Shown here in pieces: positions 52,643-61,694 of a stretch of 64,000 nucleotides of DNA. Origin of the DNA: Streptomyces sp. B21-083 (GTDB lineage: Bacteria; Actinomycetota; Actinomycetes; Streptomycetales; Streptomycetaceae); contig NZ_JARUND010000002.1 in NCBI RefSeq assembly GCF_036898825.1, forward strand, positions 1 to 64,000, written 5' to 3'. The notes under the pieces are model-generated. The model did not search any database. It had not been told where the DNA came from and saw only the letters and a program-made list of their open reading frames with translations. The position numbers were made by a program, and so were the translations under genes. Positions within the stretch are counted from its first letter, which is position 1; the number at the start of each line of letters is the position of its first letter.

Positions 52643-53083
52643 TCAGCGCAGTTGCTCGGCCAGTCCGACGATGATGCCCTCCGGGCCGCGGACGTAGCAG
52701 AGCAGATAGCTGTCCTCGTACCGGGCGATCTCGCCGACGAGTTCGGCGCCGTGAGGTCGCAGGCGGGCGACCGTGTCCTCCAGGTCGTCGACGGCGAACA
52801 TGACGCGGTGCGTGCCCAGAATATTGTGCGGCTGGTTGCGCGGGCCGGAGCTGATCGCCGTGGGACTGCGGTACTTCGCCAGCTCGAGCCGACTGTGACC
52901 GTCCGGGGTCCGGATCATCGCGATGTCACAGCGGACGCCGTCGAGTCCGGTGCACCGGTCGGCGACGAGGCCCTCGACCTCTGCCCTGCCCTCCAGCTCC
53001 ATACCGAGTTCCACGAAGAACGCGATGGCGGCGTCCATGTCCTCGACGACGATGCCGACGTTGTCCATCCGCTGAATCGCCAT
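52643..53083 (-). CDS. VOC/glyoxalase-family protein
   Basis: A 146-residue protein from ATG 53083. The paired beta-alpha-beta-beta-beta modules begin MAIQRMDNVGIVVEDMDAAIAFFVELGMEL and HRVMFAVDDLEDTVARLRPHGAELVGEI. Metal-ligand-like residues: His/Asn in the first module (DNVGIVV), Glu in RLELAKY, His in GTHRVMF and the C-terminal Gly-Leu. These proteins include lyases, resistance proteins and dioxygenases. Upstream in-frame ATG 53209 would add 42 unrelated residues. Confidence 0.85.
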   Translation of the reverse strand: MAIQRMDNVGIVVEDMDAAIAFFVELGMELEGRAEVEGLVADRCTGLDGVRCDIAMIRTPDGHSRLELAKYRSPTAISSGPRNQPHNILGTHRVMFAVDDLEDTVARLRPHGAELVGEIARYEDSYLLCYVRGPEGIIVGLAEQLR

Positions 53084-53344
53084 ACCGGCTTCTCCTTCGT
53101 CCTCGTGCGGCCGGGTGGTGACCGCTGATGTTCCTGGGACGGAGCCGATGGCACGTTCTCGACATCCCCAGAACGCCGAGCGCAGAACTGCGAACAGTCT
53201 GGATCGCATCTCAGTACCGCTTGCAGTGGACCCGCGAGCCAGATGTCACCAGCGACCGTGAGTGCGGCCCAGTAGCCGCATCCACGAACACATTCACGGT
53301 GACAGAGCACTGAGGTGCCCGCCGAGCCGCGACAGACGAGCCAC

Positions 53345-53541
53345 GCCGGATCCCCGGCCGCGCCAGGACGTCGATCGGGCCGTACCGGTCGACGGCGGCG
53401 CGCACGAAGGCCTCCACCTGCTCGGTGGAGCGCACGTCGCAGGTCTGCCCGTCGGCGTCCACACCCTCCTCGTGCAGGAGTTTGACGGTTGCGGCGACAG
53501 CGTCGGCGTCCCGCGTGCAGAGGAAGATCCGCAGGCCCGCT
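53345..53541 (-). pseudogene. Ketoreductase (SDR) fragment, type II PKS-like
   Basis: About 65 codons (LRIFLCTRDADAVAATVKLLHEEGVDADGQTCDVRSTEQVEAFVRAAVDRYGPIDVL) match the second and third strands of actIII-type ketoreductases. The TGxxxGIG N-terminus and the catalytic part are absent, and the frame decays afterwards. It abuts a glycosyltransferase fragment read on the other strand. Confidence 0.6.
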
Positions 53542-53865
53542 GCCGCCGAACGTCCGGGCTGTCGACGTCGTCCCGCTGAACGAGTTGCTGCCGAGTTGCG
53601 CGGCGATCATCCACCACGGCGTGGCGGGCACCTTGCGGACGGTGATGGCCCAGGGAGTGCCACAGGTCATCGTCCCGGCCCGCATGTGGTGCAACACCCC
53701 GAGCGCGGAGCAGGCCCGGGCGGCCGGAGTGGCCCTGGCGTGTCCGCCCGAGTGGCTCACGGCCGGCCAGTCGCGCGCGACGGTGACGCGGGTGCTTCCG
53801 GCGGCGTTCACCTCGCCCGAGTTGTGGGAGGTGGAGCGAGAGCGGGTGTTCGGACAGAGGAGGTG
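53540..53865 (+). pseudogene. Macrolide-type glycosyltransferase, C-terminal fragment
   Basis: About 105 codons with VPLNELLPSCAAIIHHGVAGTLRTVMAQGVPQVIVPARMWCNTP, the donor-binding C-terminal domain of natural-product GT-B enzymes (EryCIII-like). The usual HHGGAGT is HHGVAGT. No N-terminal domain is present. The fragment begins at the same base where the ketoreductase fragment ends, a head-to-head junction. Confidence 0.62.
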
Positions 53866-53968
53866 GACGTCGCAAAGGGCCGTCCGTGCCCGTGATCCGC
53901 GAAGGTTTCCCCTGCCTCCGTCTCCCGTCTGCGGGTTCAGCGACGTCGGCCACCGGTAGCCGTGACCG

Positions 53969-54832
53969 TCACCGGTCGTAGTGATGGAAGCCCTGGCCCG
54001 TCTTGCGTCCCAGCATGCCCGTCTCCACCAGGCGTCGTAGCAGCGGAGGCGGCGCGTAGTGGGGCTCCCGGAACTCCTCGTAAAGGGTTTCCGCGATGGA
54101 GGCGACCACGTCCAGCCCGATGAGGTCGGCGAGCCGCAGCGGGCCCATCGGGTGGGAGCAGCCGAGTGTCATGGCGTCGTCCACGGTGTCCGCCGACACG
54201 TGGCCCGACTCGACCATCCTGACGGCGGACAGGAGGTACGGGATGAGCAGGGCGTTGACCGTGAAGCCGGCGCGGTCGGGGGACCTGATGATCCGCTTGC
54301 CGAGGACTCCCGTCACGAACTCCTCGGCCCGTACGGCGGTCTTCTCGTCCGTGAGCGGCGTGCTGACCATCTCCACCAGCGGCAGTGCGGGCACCGGGTT
54401 GAAGAAGTGCATCCCGATCACGCGGCCACCGTCACCGGTGGCCCGGGCCAGTCCGAGGACCGAGATGGAGGAGGTGTTGGAGGCGAGGATGGCTTCGGGA
54501 TCCTGAAGGACCCCGTCGAGCCGTGCGAACAGCTCGCGTTTGGCCGGCTCGTTCTCGCTGATCGACTCGATGACCACCTGTCGGTCCGCCAAGTCCTCCA
54601 GGTCACTGGTGTACGACACGCGGGCGAGAGCGTGCTCGTGGTCGTGAACGGTGATTTTGCCCTTGCTCAGCGCTCGGTCGAATGATCCGGTGAGCCGCTC
54701 TCTCCCCCTGGCGAGCGAGGCGGACGACGCCGCCGCGACCATGACATCGAGTCCGGCGAGGGCGCAGACATGTGCGATGCCCGACCCCATGGTGCCGCAG
54801 CCGACGACTCCGACCCTCTGGATGGTGCTCAT
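53969..54832 (-). CDS. 3-hydroxybutyryl-CoA dehydrogenase (HBD/FkbK-like)
   Basis: A 287-residue protein from ATG 54832. Rossmann GVVGCGTMGSGIAHVCALAG (about 6-25), catalytic His in VIGMHFFNPVP (about 140), conserved Asn and Glu in SISENEPAKRE and ASNTSSISV, and the C-terminal domain GQGFHHYDR. It reduces acetoacetyl-CoA to 3-hydroxybutyryl-CoA with NADPH. Its gene follows the ccr gene by 79 bp, so it probably feeds crotonyl-CoA to ethylmalonyl-CoA synthesis. In methoxymalonyl-ACP pathways the homologous FkbK has a related role; either is possible. Confidence 0.88.
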   Translation of the reverse strand: MSTIQRVGVVGCGTMGSGIAHVCALAGLDVMVAAASSASLARGRERLTGSFDRALSKGKITVHDHEHALARVSYTSDLEDLADRQVVIESISENEPAKRELFARLDGVLQDPEAILASNTSSISVLGLARATGDGGRVIGMHFFNPVPALPLVEMVSTPLTDEKTAVRAEEFVTGVLGKRIIRSPDRAGFTVNALLIPYLLSAVRMVESGHVSADTVDDAMTLGCSHPMGPLRLADLIGLDVVASIAETLYEEFREPHYAPPPLLRRLVETGMLGRKTGQGFHHYDR

Positions 54833-54911
54833 CGCCTCGTCCCCTTCACCGTTTCGGTCCGTGGTGTCGTCCGTGTCGTTCCTGCCGGGCACGTTTTGGA
54901 CGTCGTGCGCG

Positions 54912-56315
54912 TCATCGGGCCGGTACCGCGGCTGCCGGGTCGACCGCTGGCGTCGGCGGGGCGGAGACTGCCCGTGCCGGGTTGCCCGTGTCGCGCAGCG
55001 GGTTCAGCTTCTGCTCGCCGATGCGGTCCCGCAGGTGCTGGTCGGTCACTCCGAGCCCGGGTCGGGGTGCCAGGCACAGCACGCCCACCTTGCCGGTGTG
55101 CCGGTTGGTCTGTACGAGCCGGGCGGCCTCCGCCGTGTCGGCGAGCGGATAGACGGTGGAGAGGACCGGAACCAGGTGACCGAGGCGGAACAGCCGGTTG
55201 CACTCCGACTGCTCCTGCAGGTTCGCGGCGTGGCTGCCCACGATTCGTTTCAGGTGCATCCACAAGTACCGGTTGTCGAAGCGGTGTTGGTAGCCGGTGC
55301 TGGATCCGCAGGTGACGACGGTCCCGCCGCGGCGGACGACGAAGACCGAGATGCCGAACGTGGCCTGGCCTATGTAGTCGAACACGACGTGCGGGTCCTC
55401 GCCGGTCTCGGCGCGGATGATCCTGCCGAGGCGTTTGCCGGCCTCGATGCTCGCGTCCGGATGGTCGCCGAGGTCGCCGTCCAGGCCGATGTCGGCGCGG
55501 TTGATGACGACGTCGCAGCCGAGTTCCCGCGCCCTTCGGGCCTTTTCCTCCGTGCTGACCACGCCAACGGCGATGCCGCCGCCGTTCTTGACGAGTTGTA
55601 CGGCGTAGGCGCCGAGTCCGCCGGTGGCACCCCAGATCAGTACGACGTCGCCCTGCTTGATGCGGGCCCCCCGGTCGCTCACCAGCATCCGGTAGGAGGT
55701 TGCGGCGCACAGCATCATGGAGGCGGCTTCCTCCCAGGTCAGGTGGGCCGGCTTGGGCAGCAACTGGTTGGCGCGCACCACCGCGTAGTGGGCCAGGCCG
55801 CCGAAGTTCGTCTCGAAGCCCCAGATCCGCTGCTCGGCGCCGAGCATGCCGTCGGCGTGGGTGGCGGGTTCCTGGTCGTCCACCTGGACGCAGCTGACGA
55901 CGACGTGGTCGCCCACTCCCCAGCGGCGTACGCCGGCGCCGGTGCGGACGACGACTCCGGCGGCATCCGAACCGACGACGTGCTGGGGCAGGTCGTGCCG
56001 GGCGGCGGTACCGCCCTGGCGGCCGAGCTTCCGCAGGAAGTTGAAGGTCGGCACCGGCTCGAAGGTCGCCGACCACACCGTGTTGTAGTTGATCGAGCTG
56101 GCCATCACCGCGACCAGCACTTCGTCCACGGCCAGCTCCGGCATGGGCACCGGGCCGACCCTCAGCGTGCGGCGGACGTCCCTGTCGGCGGCGTCACCGA
56201 ATACGTCCAGGTCCTCGACGCTCAGATGGACGGCCGTGTACTCGCGGGGCACGGGTGCTTGCGCCAGCCGTTCCGGAGGCGCGCCGGCGAGCACCGCTTC
56301 GGCCAGGGGGTCCAT
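54912..56315 (-). CDS. ccr: Crotonyl-CoA carboxylase/reductase
   Basis: A 467-residue medium-chain dehydrogenase-type protein from ATG 56315 (GAGGAG at -15). Motifs: EVLVAVMASSINYNTVWSA, VVGSDAAGVVVRTG, IWGATGGLGAYAVQL (NADPH, about 250), VVFDYIGQATFG, and NLQEQSECNRLFRLGHL typical of CCR. It reductively carboxylates crotonyl-CoA to ethylmalonyl-CoA, an extender unit in some polyketides. With HBD it forms a two-gene extender supply module next to the SARP regulator. Confidence 0.94.
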   Translation of the reverse strand: MDPLAEAVLAGAPPERLAQAPVPREYTAVHLSVEDLDVFGDAADRDVRRTLRVGPVPMPELAVDEVLVAVMASSINYNTVWSATFEPVPTFNFLRKLGRQGGTAARHDLPQHVVGSDAAGVVVRTGAGVRRWGVGDHVVVSCVQVDDQEPATHADGMLGAEQRIWGFETNFGGLAHYAVVRANQLLPKPAHLTWEEAASMMLCAATSYRMLVSDRGARIKQGDVVLIWGATGGLGAYAVQLVKNGGGIAVGVVSTEEKARRARELGCDVVINRADIGLDGDLGDHPDASIEAGKRLGRIIRAETGEDPHVVFDYIGQATFGISVFVVRRGGTVVTCGSSTGYQHRFDNRYLWMHLKRIVGSHAANLQEQSECNRLFRLGHLVPVLSTVYPLADTAEAARLVQTNRHTGKVGVLCLAPRPGLGVTDQHLRDRIGEQKLNPLRDTGNPARAVSAPPTPAVDPAAAVPAR

Positions 56316-56628
56316 GGAGGGGCTCCTCAATTGTCATCGCTGGTTGCCCGCGGGCGGGCACGGACGGGCCGTGGGACGGCCGGACGGGAGACGACGGCGG
56401 CGTGAGGAAGGGATCGCGCCGGAGGCCGGCAAGCGGGGTCACCGGTGTGCCGTGCCGCGGTACGGGCTTCGGCGGTCCGGGCCGACTGCCCACACACCGC
56501 GCGGTGGTGGCCACGCCATGGGGGTCGCGGAGGGCTGCCAACCCTTATAGGCAGCCCCCTGCCTGCGTCCCGGTGCGCCGTGACGTGCCGGCTTCCCCCG
56601 GAGGGGTGGGACGCGTCCGCGAGGCGGA
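56316..56628. promoter_or_regulatory. Upstream region of ccr, possible activator site
   Basis: A 313-bp gap between ccr and the downstream end of the SARP gene, no coding seen. On the minus strand it carries GGGGCTGCCTATAAGGG at about 56543-56557. The core GGGCTGCCTA also occurs upstream of the thioesterase gene (60500). TATAAG could be a -10. It is a reasonable target for the cluster activator. Confidence 0.4.
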
Positions 56629-58734
56629 TCATCCGGAGGCCGCGCGCGGCAGGGTATGCGGCGGCAAGCGTGCTCGCAGCTCGCCGACCAGTTGCCGGCC
56701 GACCGCTTCGAGGCCCGTCCGCTCCGCCTCGGCGAGGGCCTCGACGAGTCCCACGCGGTCGTCGTCGGTCCACTCCGCGGTCGGCCGGCGCGCCAGGTAC
56801 GTCCTCTCGGGAACCCCCGATGTGAACAGACGGGCATCCCGGTCGAGGGTGCGCAGATACCACCGGAGCAGACAGCGCAGTGATCCCACCCGCTGGTCCA
56901 GGCTCTCCTCGTCCTCGGCGCGTTCCCTGGCGTATGCCCGCACCAGGGCGTCCAGGTGGTAGCGGGCCTGGTCGTGCTCGCGCAGCAGATGCGCGTCCAC
57001 CAGCACATCGAGTACGTCCTCCACGTTCTCCTCGGAGCAGTTGAGCAGCTCCGCCGCCGCGTCCCGGCGGACATAGGACGTGTTGCCGGCGCCGAGGGTG
57101 CGGAATGCCGCCGCGAGGTCGATGCCGTGCACGGACCGGTCGCGCAGGGTGGCGTACCCGGTGTCCAGGCCGGTGCGCACCGCCAGGTCGCCGACGTGCA
57201 GTTCGTCGAGCAGCCGCCGGTGTCCGAGCAGGCGGTGGGCGAGGGCACCGAGGCTGCGGCGGGGTCGGTCGCGGAGGCGGCAGCCGACGATGCGCAGGGC
57301 CAGCGGCACACCGGCGCAGGCGACGACGAGCCGCCGGGCGGCCGGCCGTTCGGCGTCGATCCGCCGACGGCCGGTGATCCGTTCCAGGAGTTCCAGGGAG
57401 GAGTCCTCGTCGAGGGCGTCGAGCGCGACACCGTGCGCGCCTTCGAGGTCTGCGAGGCGGTGTCGGCTGGTGACGATCACCCGGCTCCCGCCGCTGCCGG
57501 GGATGAGGGGCCGGACCTGTGCGGCGTTCGCGGCGTCGTCGAGCACGATGAGCATCCGGCGGTCGGCGATCAGGGACCGGAAGAGGGAGATCCGGTTGAC
57601 CATGGCCTTCGGCACCGCGACGTCGGGTACGCCCAGTCCGACGAGTAACCGAATGAGAACCTCGGCGGGTTGGGCGGTGTGTCCGGTGCTGCCTTCCAGG
57701 TCCACGAAGATCTGCCCGTCGGCGAAATCTGCGCGTACGGCGTGCGCCACGTGCAGGGCCAGCGCGGTCTTGCCGATCCCGCCGGCTCCGGTGACCACCA
57801 CCGTCGTGGCCGGACCCACGGGGGACGCCCCGCCGCGCAGCAGGCGTCCCAGTTCATGGGTCTCCTCGGCGCGGGCGGTGAAGTCCGTGATCTGTTGCGG
57901 TAGTTGGGCCGGTGTCGGCCAGCCCGGCCAGGACCGGCCCGCGCCACCCCGTCCTTCCCGGTGCTCATGCAGGTCGCCCCGGTGCTGCGGCGGTTCGTCC
58001 TCGGCCCGCAGTATGCGCCGCTGGACGGCCCGTAGTTCGGAGCCCGGCTCGGTTCCCAGCTGGTCGATCAGCGCGGCTCGGGTCCGCTGGAACAGGTCGA
58101 GGGCCTCCGGCTGCTGACCGGAACGGAAGAGCGCCAGCATGAGACGGCCGATGAGTCCTTCGTGGAGCGGGTGTTCCCGCGCCATCTGCCACAGCTCGGG
58201 CAGTATCTCGGCGTGGCGCTGCAGTTCGAGGTCCAGGTCCACACGCCAGATACGGGTCTGCAGGTGAAGCCTCTGCAGATGGGAAGCCTCGACATCGTGG
58301 AGGGTGCGCGAGGGTACGTCCATCAGCGGGTCGTGCCGCCACAGGGCGAGCGCCCTGCTGAGTTCCTCGACCGCCTCCGAGGTCCGGCCCGACTCGGCGA
58401 GGGCGCCGGCCGCCTTTCGGTGGGCGGTGAACCGTCCCAGATCGGTCTCGTCCTCGTCCAGCTCGATCAGGTAACCGGGTGCGCGGGTGGTGATGCGCGC
58501 CCGCCCGGCGTTGCCCAGGACCTGACGCAGCCTCATGACGTAGGTACGGATGGTGGCGGCGGCACTGGGCGGCGGGGTGCCGTCCCAGACGAAGCTGGCG
58601 ATGTTGTCCACCGGGACCACACGGTTCGCGTTGAGCACGAGAGCGGCGAGGATCACCCGCTGCCTCGGGGCGGGCACCCTCAACTCGTTCCCGCCCGACC
58701 GGATGACCAGAGGACCTAGCAACAAGAACTCCAT
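56629..58734 (-). CDS. SARP-family activator with NB-ARC domain (AfsR-like)
   Basis: A 701-residue protein. N-terminal OmpR-type winged helix (about 1-95: LVIRSGGNELRVPAPRQRVILAALVL, then ATIRTYVMRLRQVLG), bacterial transcriptional activation domain (about 100-245), then an NB-ARC ATPase with Walker A VVVTGAGGIGKTALAL (about 300), Walker B RMLIVLDDAAN and a GxP-like GVPLALRIVG (about 450). The C-terminus is helical and shorter than full AfsR. SARPs bind direct repeats to activate biosynthetic operons. It lies inside the cluster between ccr and the PPTase and is the likely cluster activator. Confidence 0.93.
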   Translation of the reverse strand: MEFLLLGPLVIRSGGNELRVPAPRQRVILAALVLNANRVVPVDNIASFVWDGTPPPSAAATIRTYVMRLRQVLGNAGRARITTRAPGYLIELDEDETDLGRFTAHRKAAGALAESGRTSEAVEELSRALALWRHDPLMDVPSRTLHDVEASHLQRLHLQTRIWRVDLDLELQRHAEILPELWQMAREHPLHEGLIGRLMLALFRSGQQPEALDLFQRTRAALIDQLGTEPGSELRAVQRRILRAEDEPPQHRGDLHEHREGRGGAGRSWPGWPTPAQLPQQITDFTARAEETHELGRLLRGGASPVGPATTVVVTGAGGIGKTALALHVAHAVRADFADGQIFVDLEGSTGHTAQPAEVLIRLLVGLGVPDVAVPKAMVNRISLFRSLIADRRMLIVLDDAANAAQVRPLIPGSGGSRVIVTSRHRLADLEGAHGVALDALDEDSSLELLERITGRRRIDAERPAARRLVVACAGVPLALRIVGCRLRDRPRRSLGALAHRLLGHRRLLDELHVGDLAVRTGLDTGYATLRDRSVHGIDLAAAFRTLGAGNTSYVRRDAAAELLNCSEENVEDVLDVLVDAHLLREHDQARYHLDALVRAYARERAEDEESLDQRVGSLRCLLRWYLRTLDRDARLFTSGVPERTYLARRPTAEWTDDDRVGLVEALAEAERTGLEAVGRQLVGELRARLPPHTLPRAASG

Positions 58735-58857
58735 GAACTGCTCACCCCTACGAAAAACCTGACACGATTTCCGCTGATTGCGCGGTCCCCCGTGGCATGC
58801 CGCGCGCGCATGCGCGCCACGACCGGACAGCGGGAGGAACCTTTCTTCTCGCAGCCG

Positions 58858-59538
58858 TCACCCCGGTCCGGGTGCCGGGGCGGGCAGCACGACGGCGGCA
58901 AGGGACAGCCCGCCCCCTACCATCCAGCGGCCGGTGAGTTCCGTCAGCCGGCGAGGGGCGGGCACCAGGAGCCGGGCGGCGAAGACGCCCGACACGTACC
59001 CCGGGGTGCTTTCCCGGCGGTCAAAGGTGATCGAGGCCTCCTCGAAGTCCAGTTCCCGGCCCGTGAGCGGGTACCAGACCTTGAAGACGGCTTCCTTGGC
59101 GCCGAACAGAAGCCGGTCCCAGCACACGCCGGTGGCAGCGTCGGCGCCGGCGATCCAGGAGCGTTCCTCGGGCCGGGCCACGACATCGAGCACCCCCTCC
59201 GGCAGGGCTTCGTGGGGTTCGGCGTCGATCCCCACAGCGGCGATGTCGGTCGCACGGGCGACGACGGCGGCACGGTAGCCGGCGCAGTGCGTCATGCTGC
59301 CGACCACACCGTCCGGCCACCGCGGCGCCCCTCGGTGCCCCGGCACGACCGGAGCCGGATCCAGGCCGAGCTGCGCCAAAGCGCGGCGGGCGCAGGCCCG
59401 TACGGTGGTGTACTCCCGGCGGCGCTTGTCCACCGCGTCGCCGAGCGCCGCTTCCTCCTCCGGGAACAGGCGGGTGTCGGTGAGGTCCTCCCGGGCCCAG
59501 GCGGAGGCGGTGGTGGCGGGCAGAAGCTGGTCGATCAC
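58858..59538 (-). CDS. 4'-phosphopantetheinyl transferase (Sfp type)
   Basis: A 226-residue protein from GTG 59538, which overlaps the TGA of the metallophosphoesterase gene. Motifs: PVVPGHRGAPRWPDGVVGSMTHC, VGIDAEP (Asp-x-Glu Mg2+ site, about 117-122) and WDRLLFGAKEAVFKVW (about 160-175, the KEAxxK motif). It attaches phosphopantetheine from CoA to carrier-protein serines, activating PKS or NRPS domains. Upstream CDS pairing with a metallophosphoesterase is common in Streptomyces clusters. Confidence 0.92.
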   Translation of the reverse strand: MIDQLLPATTASAWAREDLTDTRLFPEEEAALGDAVDKRRREYTTVRACARRALAQLGLDPAPVVPGHRGAPRWPDGVVGSMTHCAGYRAAVVARATDIAAVGIDAEPHEALPEGVLDVVARPEERSWIAGADAATGVCWDRLLFGAKEAVFKVWYPLTGRELDFEEASITFDRRESTPGYVSGVFAARLLVPAPRRLTELTGRWMVGGGLSLAAVVLPAPAPGPG

Positions 59539-60392
59539 GAGGGTGTCACCGCCGGAAGTATCTGGCGCAGAACGCCGCGGGGCATCCCCCGCTGCCGGTG
59601 TTCGCGGGGGTAGCCGACCGAGACCTCCTCGAACCGAACTCCGTCGTGCCAGGTCGTGCGGGGGATGTGCAGATGCCCGTAGACCACCGCCATGGCGTTG
59701 TACCGCAGATGCCACTTGGCGGTCTGTTCGGTGCCGCACCACTGGGCGAAATCCGGGTGGTACAGGACCCTTGTCGGGTCCCGAACCAGGGGGTAGTGGT
59801 TGACGAGAACGGTCGGCAGATCCGGGTCGCGCTCGGCGAGCCGGCGCTCCGTCTCCGCCACCCGGGCGTGGCACCACGCCTCGCGGCTCGGGTACGGATC
59901 GGGGTGCAGGAGCATTTCGTCGGTGCACACCACGCCGGCCTCGTACGCCTGGGCCAGCGCCTGCTCCTTGGTCGTGGCTGTGGGGGTGCGAAAGCTGTAG
60001 TCGTACAGAACGAAGAGGGGGGCGACCGTGACAGGGCCGCCCGGCCCCTCCCACACGGGGTAGGGGTCCTCCGGAGTGAGCACCCCGAGCCGACGGCAGA
60101 TGTCGACGAGGTGGAGGTAACGTTCCTCGCCGCGCAACTGGACCGGGTCACTCGCGGGAGTCCACAGTTCATGGTTCCCAGGCGCCCAGATAACAGTGTC
60201 GAAACGTTCCCTCAACAACTTCAGCGCCCACGTGAAGTCCTCGGTAATCTCCCCGACATCACCGGCCACGATGAGCCAGTCGGCGTCGGAGTGAGGACGT
60301 ATACCGGCCGCGAGCCGCCGGTTCTCCGGATAGGCCACATGAAGATCGCTTGTTGCCATGAGCCTGCCTGGTGCCTGTCCGGAAGATCTCAT
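59535..60392 (-). CDS. Metallophosphoesterase
   Basis: About 285 residues from ATG 60392 (ATG 60359 is a shorter alternative). Calcineurin-type motifs in order: TSDLHVAYPENRR (D-x-H), VAGDVGE (GDxxE), APGNHELW (GNHE), LVNHYPL and YGHLHIPRTTW (GHxH). The substrate is unknown; genes of this kind often sit before a Sfp-type PPTase, and here the genes overlap by 4 bp, so they are translated together. It may recycle phosphopantetheine or CoA fragments, but this is inference. Confidence 0.88.
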   Translation of the reverse strand: MRSSGQAPGRLMATSDLHVAYPENRRLAAGIRPHSDADWLIVAGDVGEITEDFTWALKLLRERFDTVIWAPGNHELWTPASDPVQLRGEERYLHLVDICRRLGVLTPEDPYPVWEGPGGPVTVAPLFVLYDYSFRTPTATTKEQALAQAYEAGVVCTDEMLLHPDPYPSREAWCHARVAETERRLAERDPDLPTVLVNHYPLVRDPTRVLYHPDFAQWCGTEQTAKWHLRYNAMAVVYGHLHIPRTTWHDGVRFEEVSVGYPREHRQRGMPRGVLRQILPAVTPS

Positions 60393-60466
60393 ACGGCACT
60401 TTCTACCGGGTGGCACCCGCACCGAGGCAGTGGATCTGGGGTGGCCCGCGAGAACTCTGGGGGCTG

Positions 60467-60488
60467 TAGGGGTTGGCTAGGGGTGGCC
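60467..60488 (+). promoter_or_regulatory. Tandem 11-bp direct repeat, likely SARP-binding site
   Basis: TAGGGGTTGGC at 60467-60477 is followed directly by TAGGGGTGGCC at 60478-60488, so the shared heptamer is repeated at 11 bp. This is the spacing that SARPs use. It lies in the divergent region between the metallophosphoesterase and thioesterase genes, 78 bp before the thioesterase ATG. CTAACCT at about 60506 may be a -10. Confidence 0.6.
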
Positions 60489-60565
60489 GCTTCCGGGCAG
60501 GGCTGCCTAACCTCCGTATCGTGCCGACCGGCGCATGACCTACTCCGACGGAGGACAAACGGACG

Positions 60566-61351
60566 ATGGATCGTAGCGCCGATGAACCGGACCTGTGGCT
60601 CCGGTGCTTCGCGGCTGCCCCCGAGGCCCGGACACAGCTGGTCTGTTTCCCCCATGCCGGCGGATCGGCGAGTTCCTTCCACGCCATGTCGGGTGCGCTG
60701 GCGCCGACGGTGGAAGTACTGTCCGTGCAGTACCCGGGCAGGCAGGACCGGTGGGCCGAGAAGTGCGTCGACAACGTGCCGGAGCTGGTCGACCGGCTGC
60801 TGCCGGTCCTGACGGCCCGAGCCGGCAACCGGCCGCTGGCGCTGTTCGGCCACAGCATGGGCGCCACCCTCGCCTACGAGGTGGCGCGCCGCCTGGAGCG
60901 GGCAGGCGGGGCGAACAGCCCGGTCACCGTGTTCCTCTCGGGGCGCCGGGCGCCACACTTCGAGCGCAGTGAGTACATCCACCAGCGCGACGACCGGGGA
61001 ATCCTGCGGGAGTTGCAACTGCTGGGCGGCTCGGCCGCCGTGGCGCTGGCCGATCCGGAGATCCTGCAGATGGTCATGCCCGCCATCCGCGGCGACTACC
61101 GCGCGGCGGAGACGTACGTGCACGTTCCGGGACCGCCGCTGCGCTGCCCGGTCGTGGCACTGACCGGGGACGCCGACCCGCGTGCGTCCGTGCCGGAGGT
61201 CGAGGCCTGGAGCGAGTACGCCGAAGGGCCGTTCGTCACGCATGTCTTCAAGGGCGGTCACTTCTTCCTCAATGATCATCCGGAGGCGGTGCACAACACC
61301 GTCCGCGACCATCTCAGCTCGCTCCCGGTCTTCGGTGCGGGCACCGCTTAA
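60566..61351 (+). CDS. Type II thioesterase
   Basis: A 261-residue protein from ATG 60566 behind GGAGG. LVCFPHAGGSASSFHAMSGAL (about 25-45), the nucleophile GHSMGATLAYEVA (about 95-107), an Asp in GDADPRA and the His in GGHFFLNDH complete the alpha/beta-hydrolase triad. Type II thioesterases release stalled or wrong acyl chains from PKS/NRPS carrier proteins. It starts the plus-strand group with the 107-aa and methyltransferase genes, and the SARP-type repeat precedes it. Confidence 0.93.
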   Translation: MDRSADEPDLWLRCFAAAPEARTQLVCFPHAGGSASSFHAMSGALAPTVEVLSVQYPGRQDRWAEKCVDNVPELVDRLLPVLTARAGNRPLALFGHSMGATLAYEVARRLERAGGANSPVTVFLSGRRAPHFERSEYIHQRDDRGILRELQLLGGSAAVALADPEILQMVMPAIRGDYRAAETYVHVPGPPLRCPVVALTGDADPRASVPEVEAWSEYAEGPFVTHVFKGGHFFLNDHPEAVHNTVRDHLSSLPVFGAGTA

Positions 61352-61370
61352 GCCGAGACGGAGGGGCGCC

Positions 61371-61694
61371 ATGCCCGGAGCTGACATCGGAGAACTGCTC
61401 GGCACCGTCGACCGGCTGGCCCGCTGCGTCGACTCGATGCGATCTTCCAGGCTCGGCGAGCCGACCGTGTTCCTCAAGCTGGTCGACGACGTGGAGCGGC
61501 TGCGCGTCAATGTCGCCACGCTCATCGGTGAACTCGTCGGCGGGACGCCCGCGCACCCGGCGGCGGGCGAACGGTCCGCCGTGAGGGTGTCCGACATGCC
61601 CTACGACTCCGGCCTGTGGCACGGCGCCGACGACGAGGGCGTGGGCGGCCACCGCCCTCAGGTCTCCCCGCGTCTCGGACCCGCCGGCGCCTGA
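61371..61694 (+). CDS. Small hypothetical protein, 107 aa
   Basis: From ATG 61371 behind GGAGGGG, 20 bp after the thioesterase. Reads MPGADIGELLGTVDRLARCVDSMRSSRLGEPTVFLKLVDDVERLRVNVATLIGEL, two amphipathic helices, then a Gly-rich acidic tail (GADDEGVGGHRPQ). No known family; it is neither an ACP (no GxDS-type Ser) nor an MbtH-like protein. Its place between TEII and OMT suggests a cluster-specific function. Confidence 0.65.
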   Translation: MPGADIGELLGTVDRLARCVDSMRSSRLGEPTVFLKLVDDVERLRVNVATLIGELVGGTPAHPAAGERSAVRVSDMPYDSGLWHGADDEGVGGHRPQVSPRLGPAGA

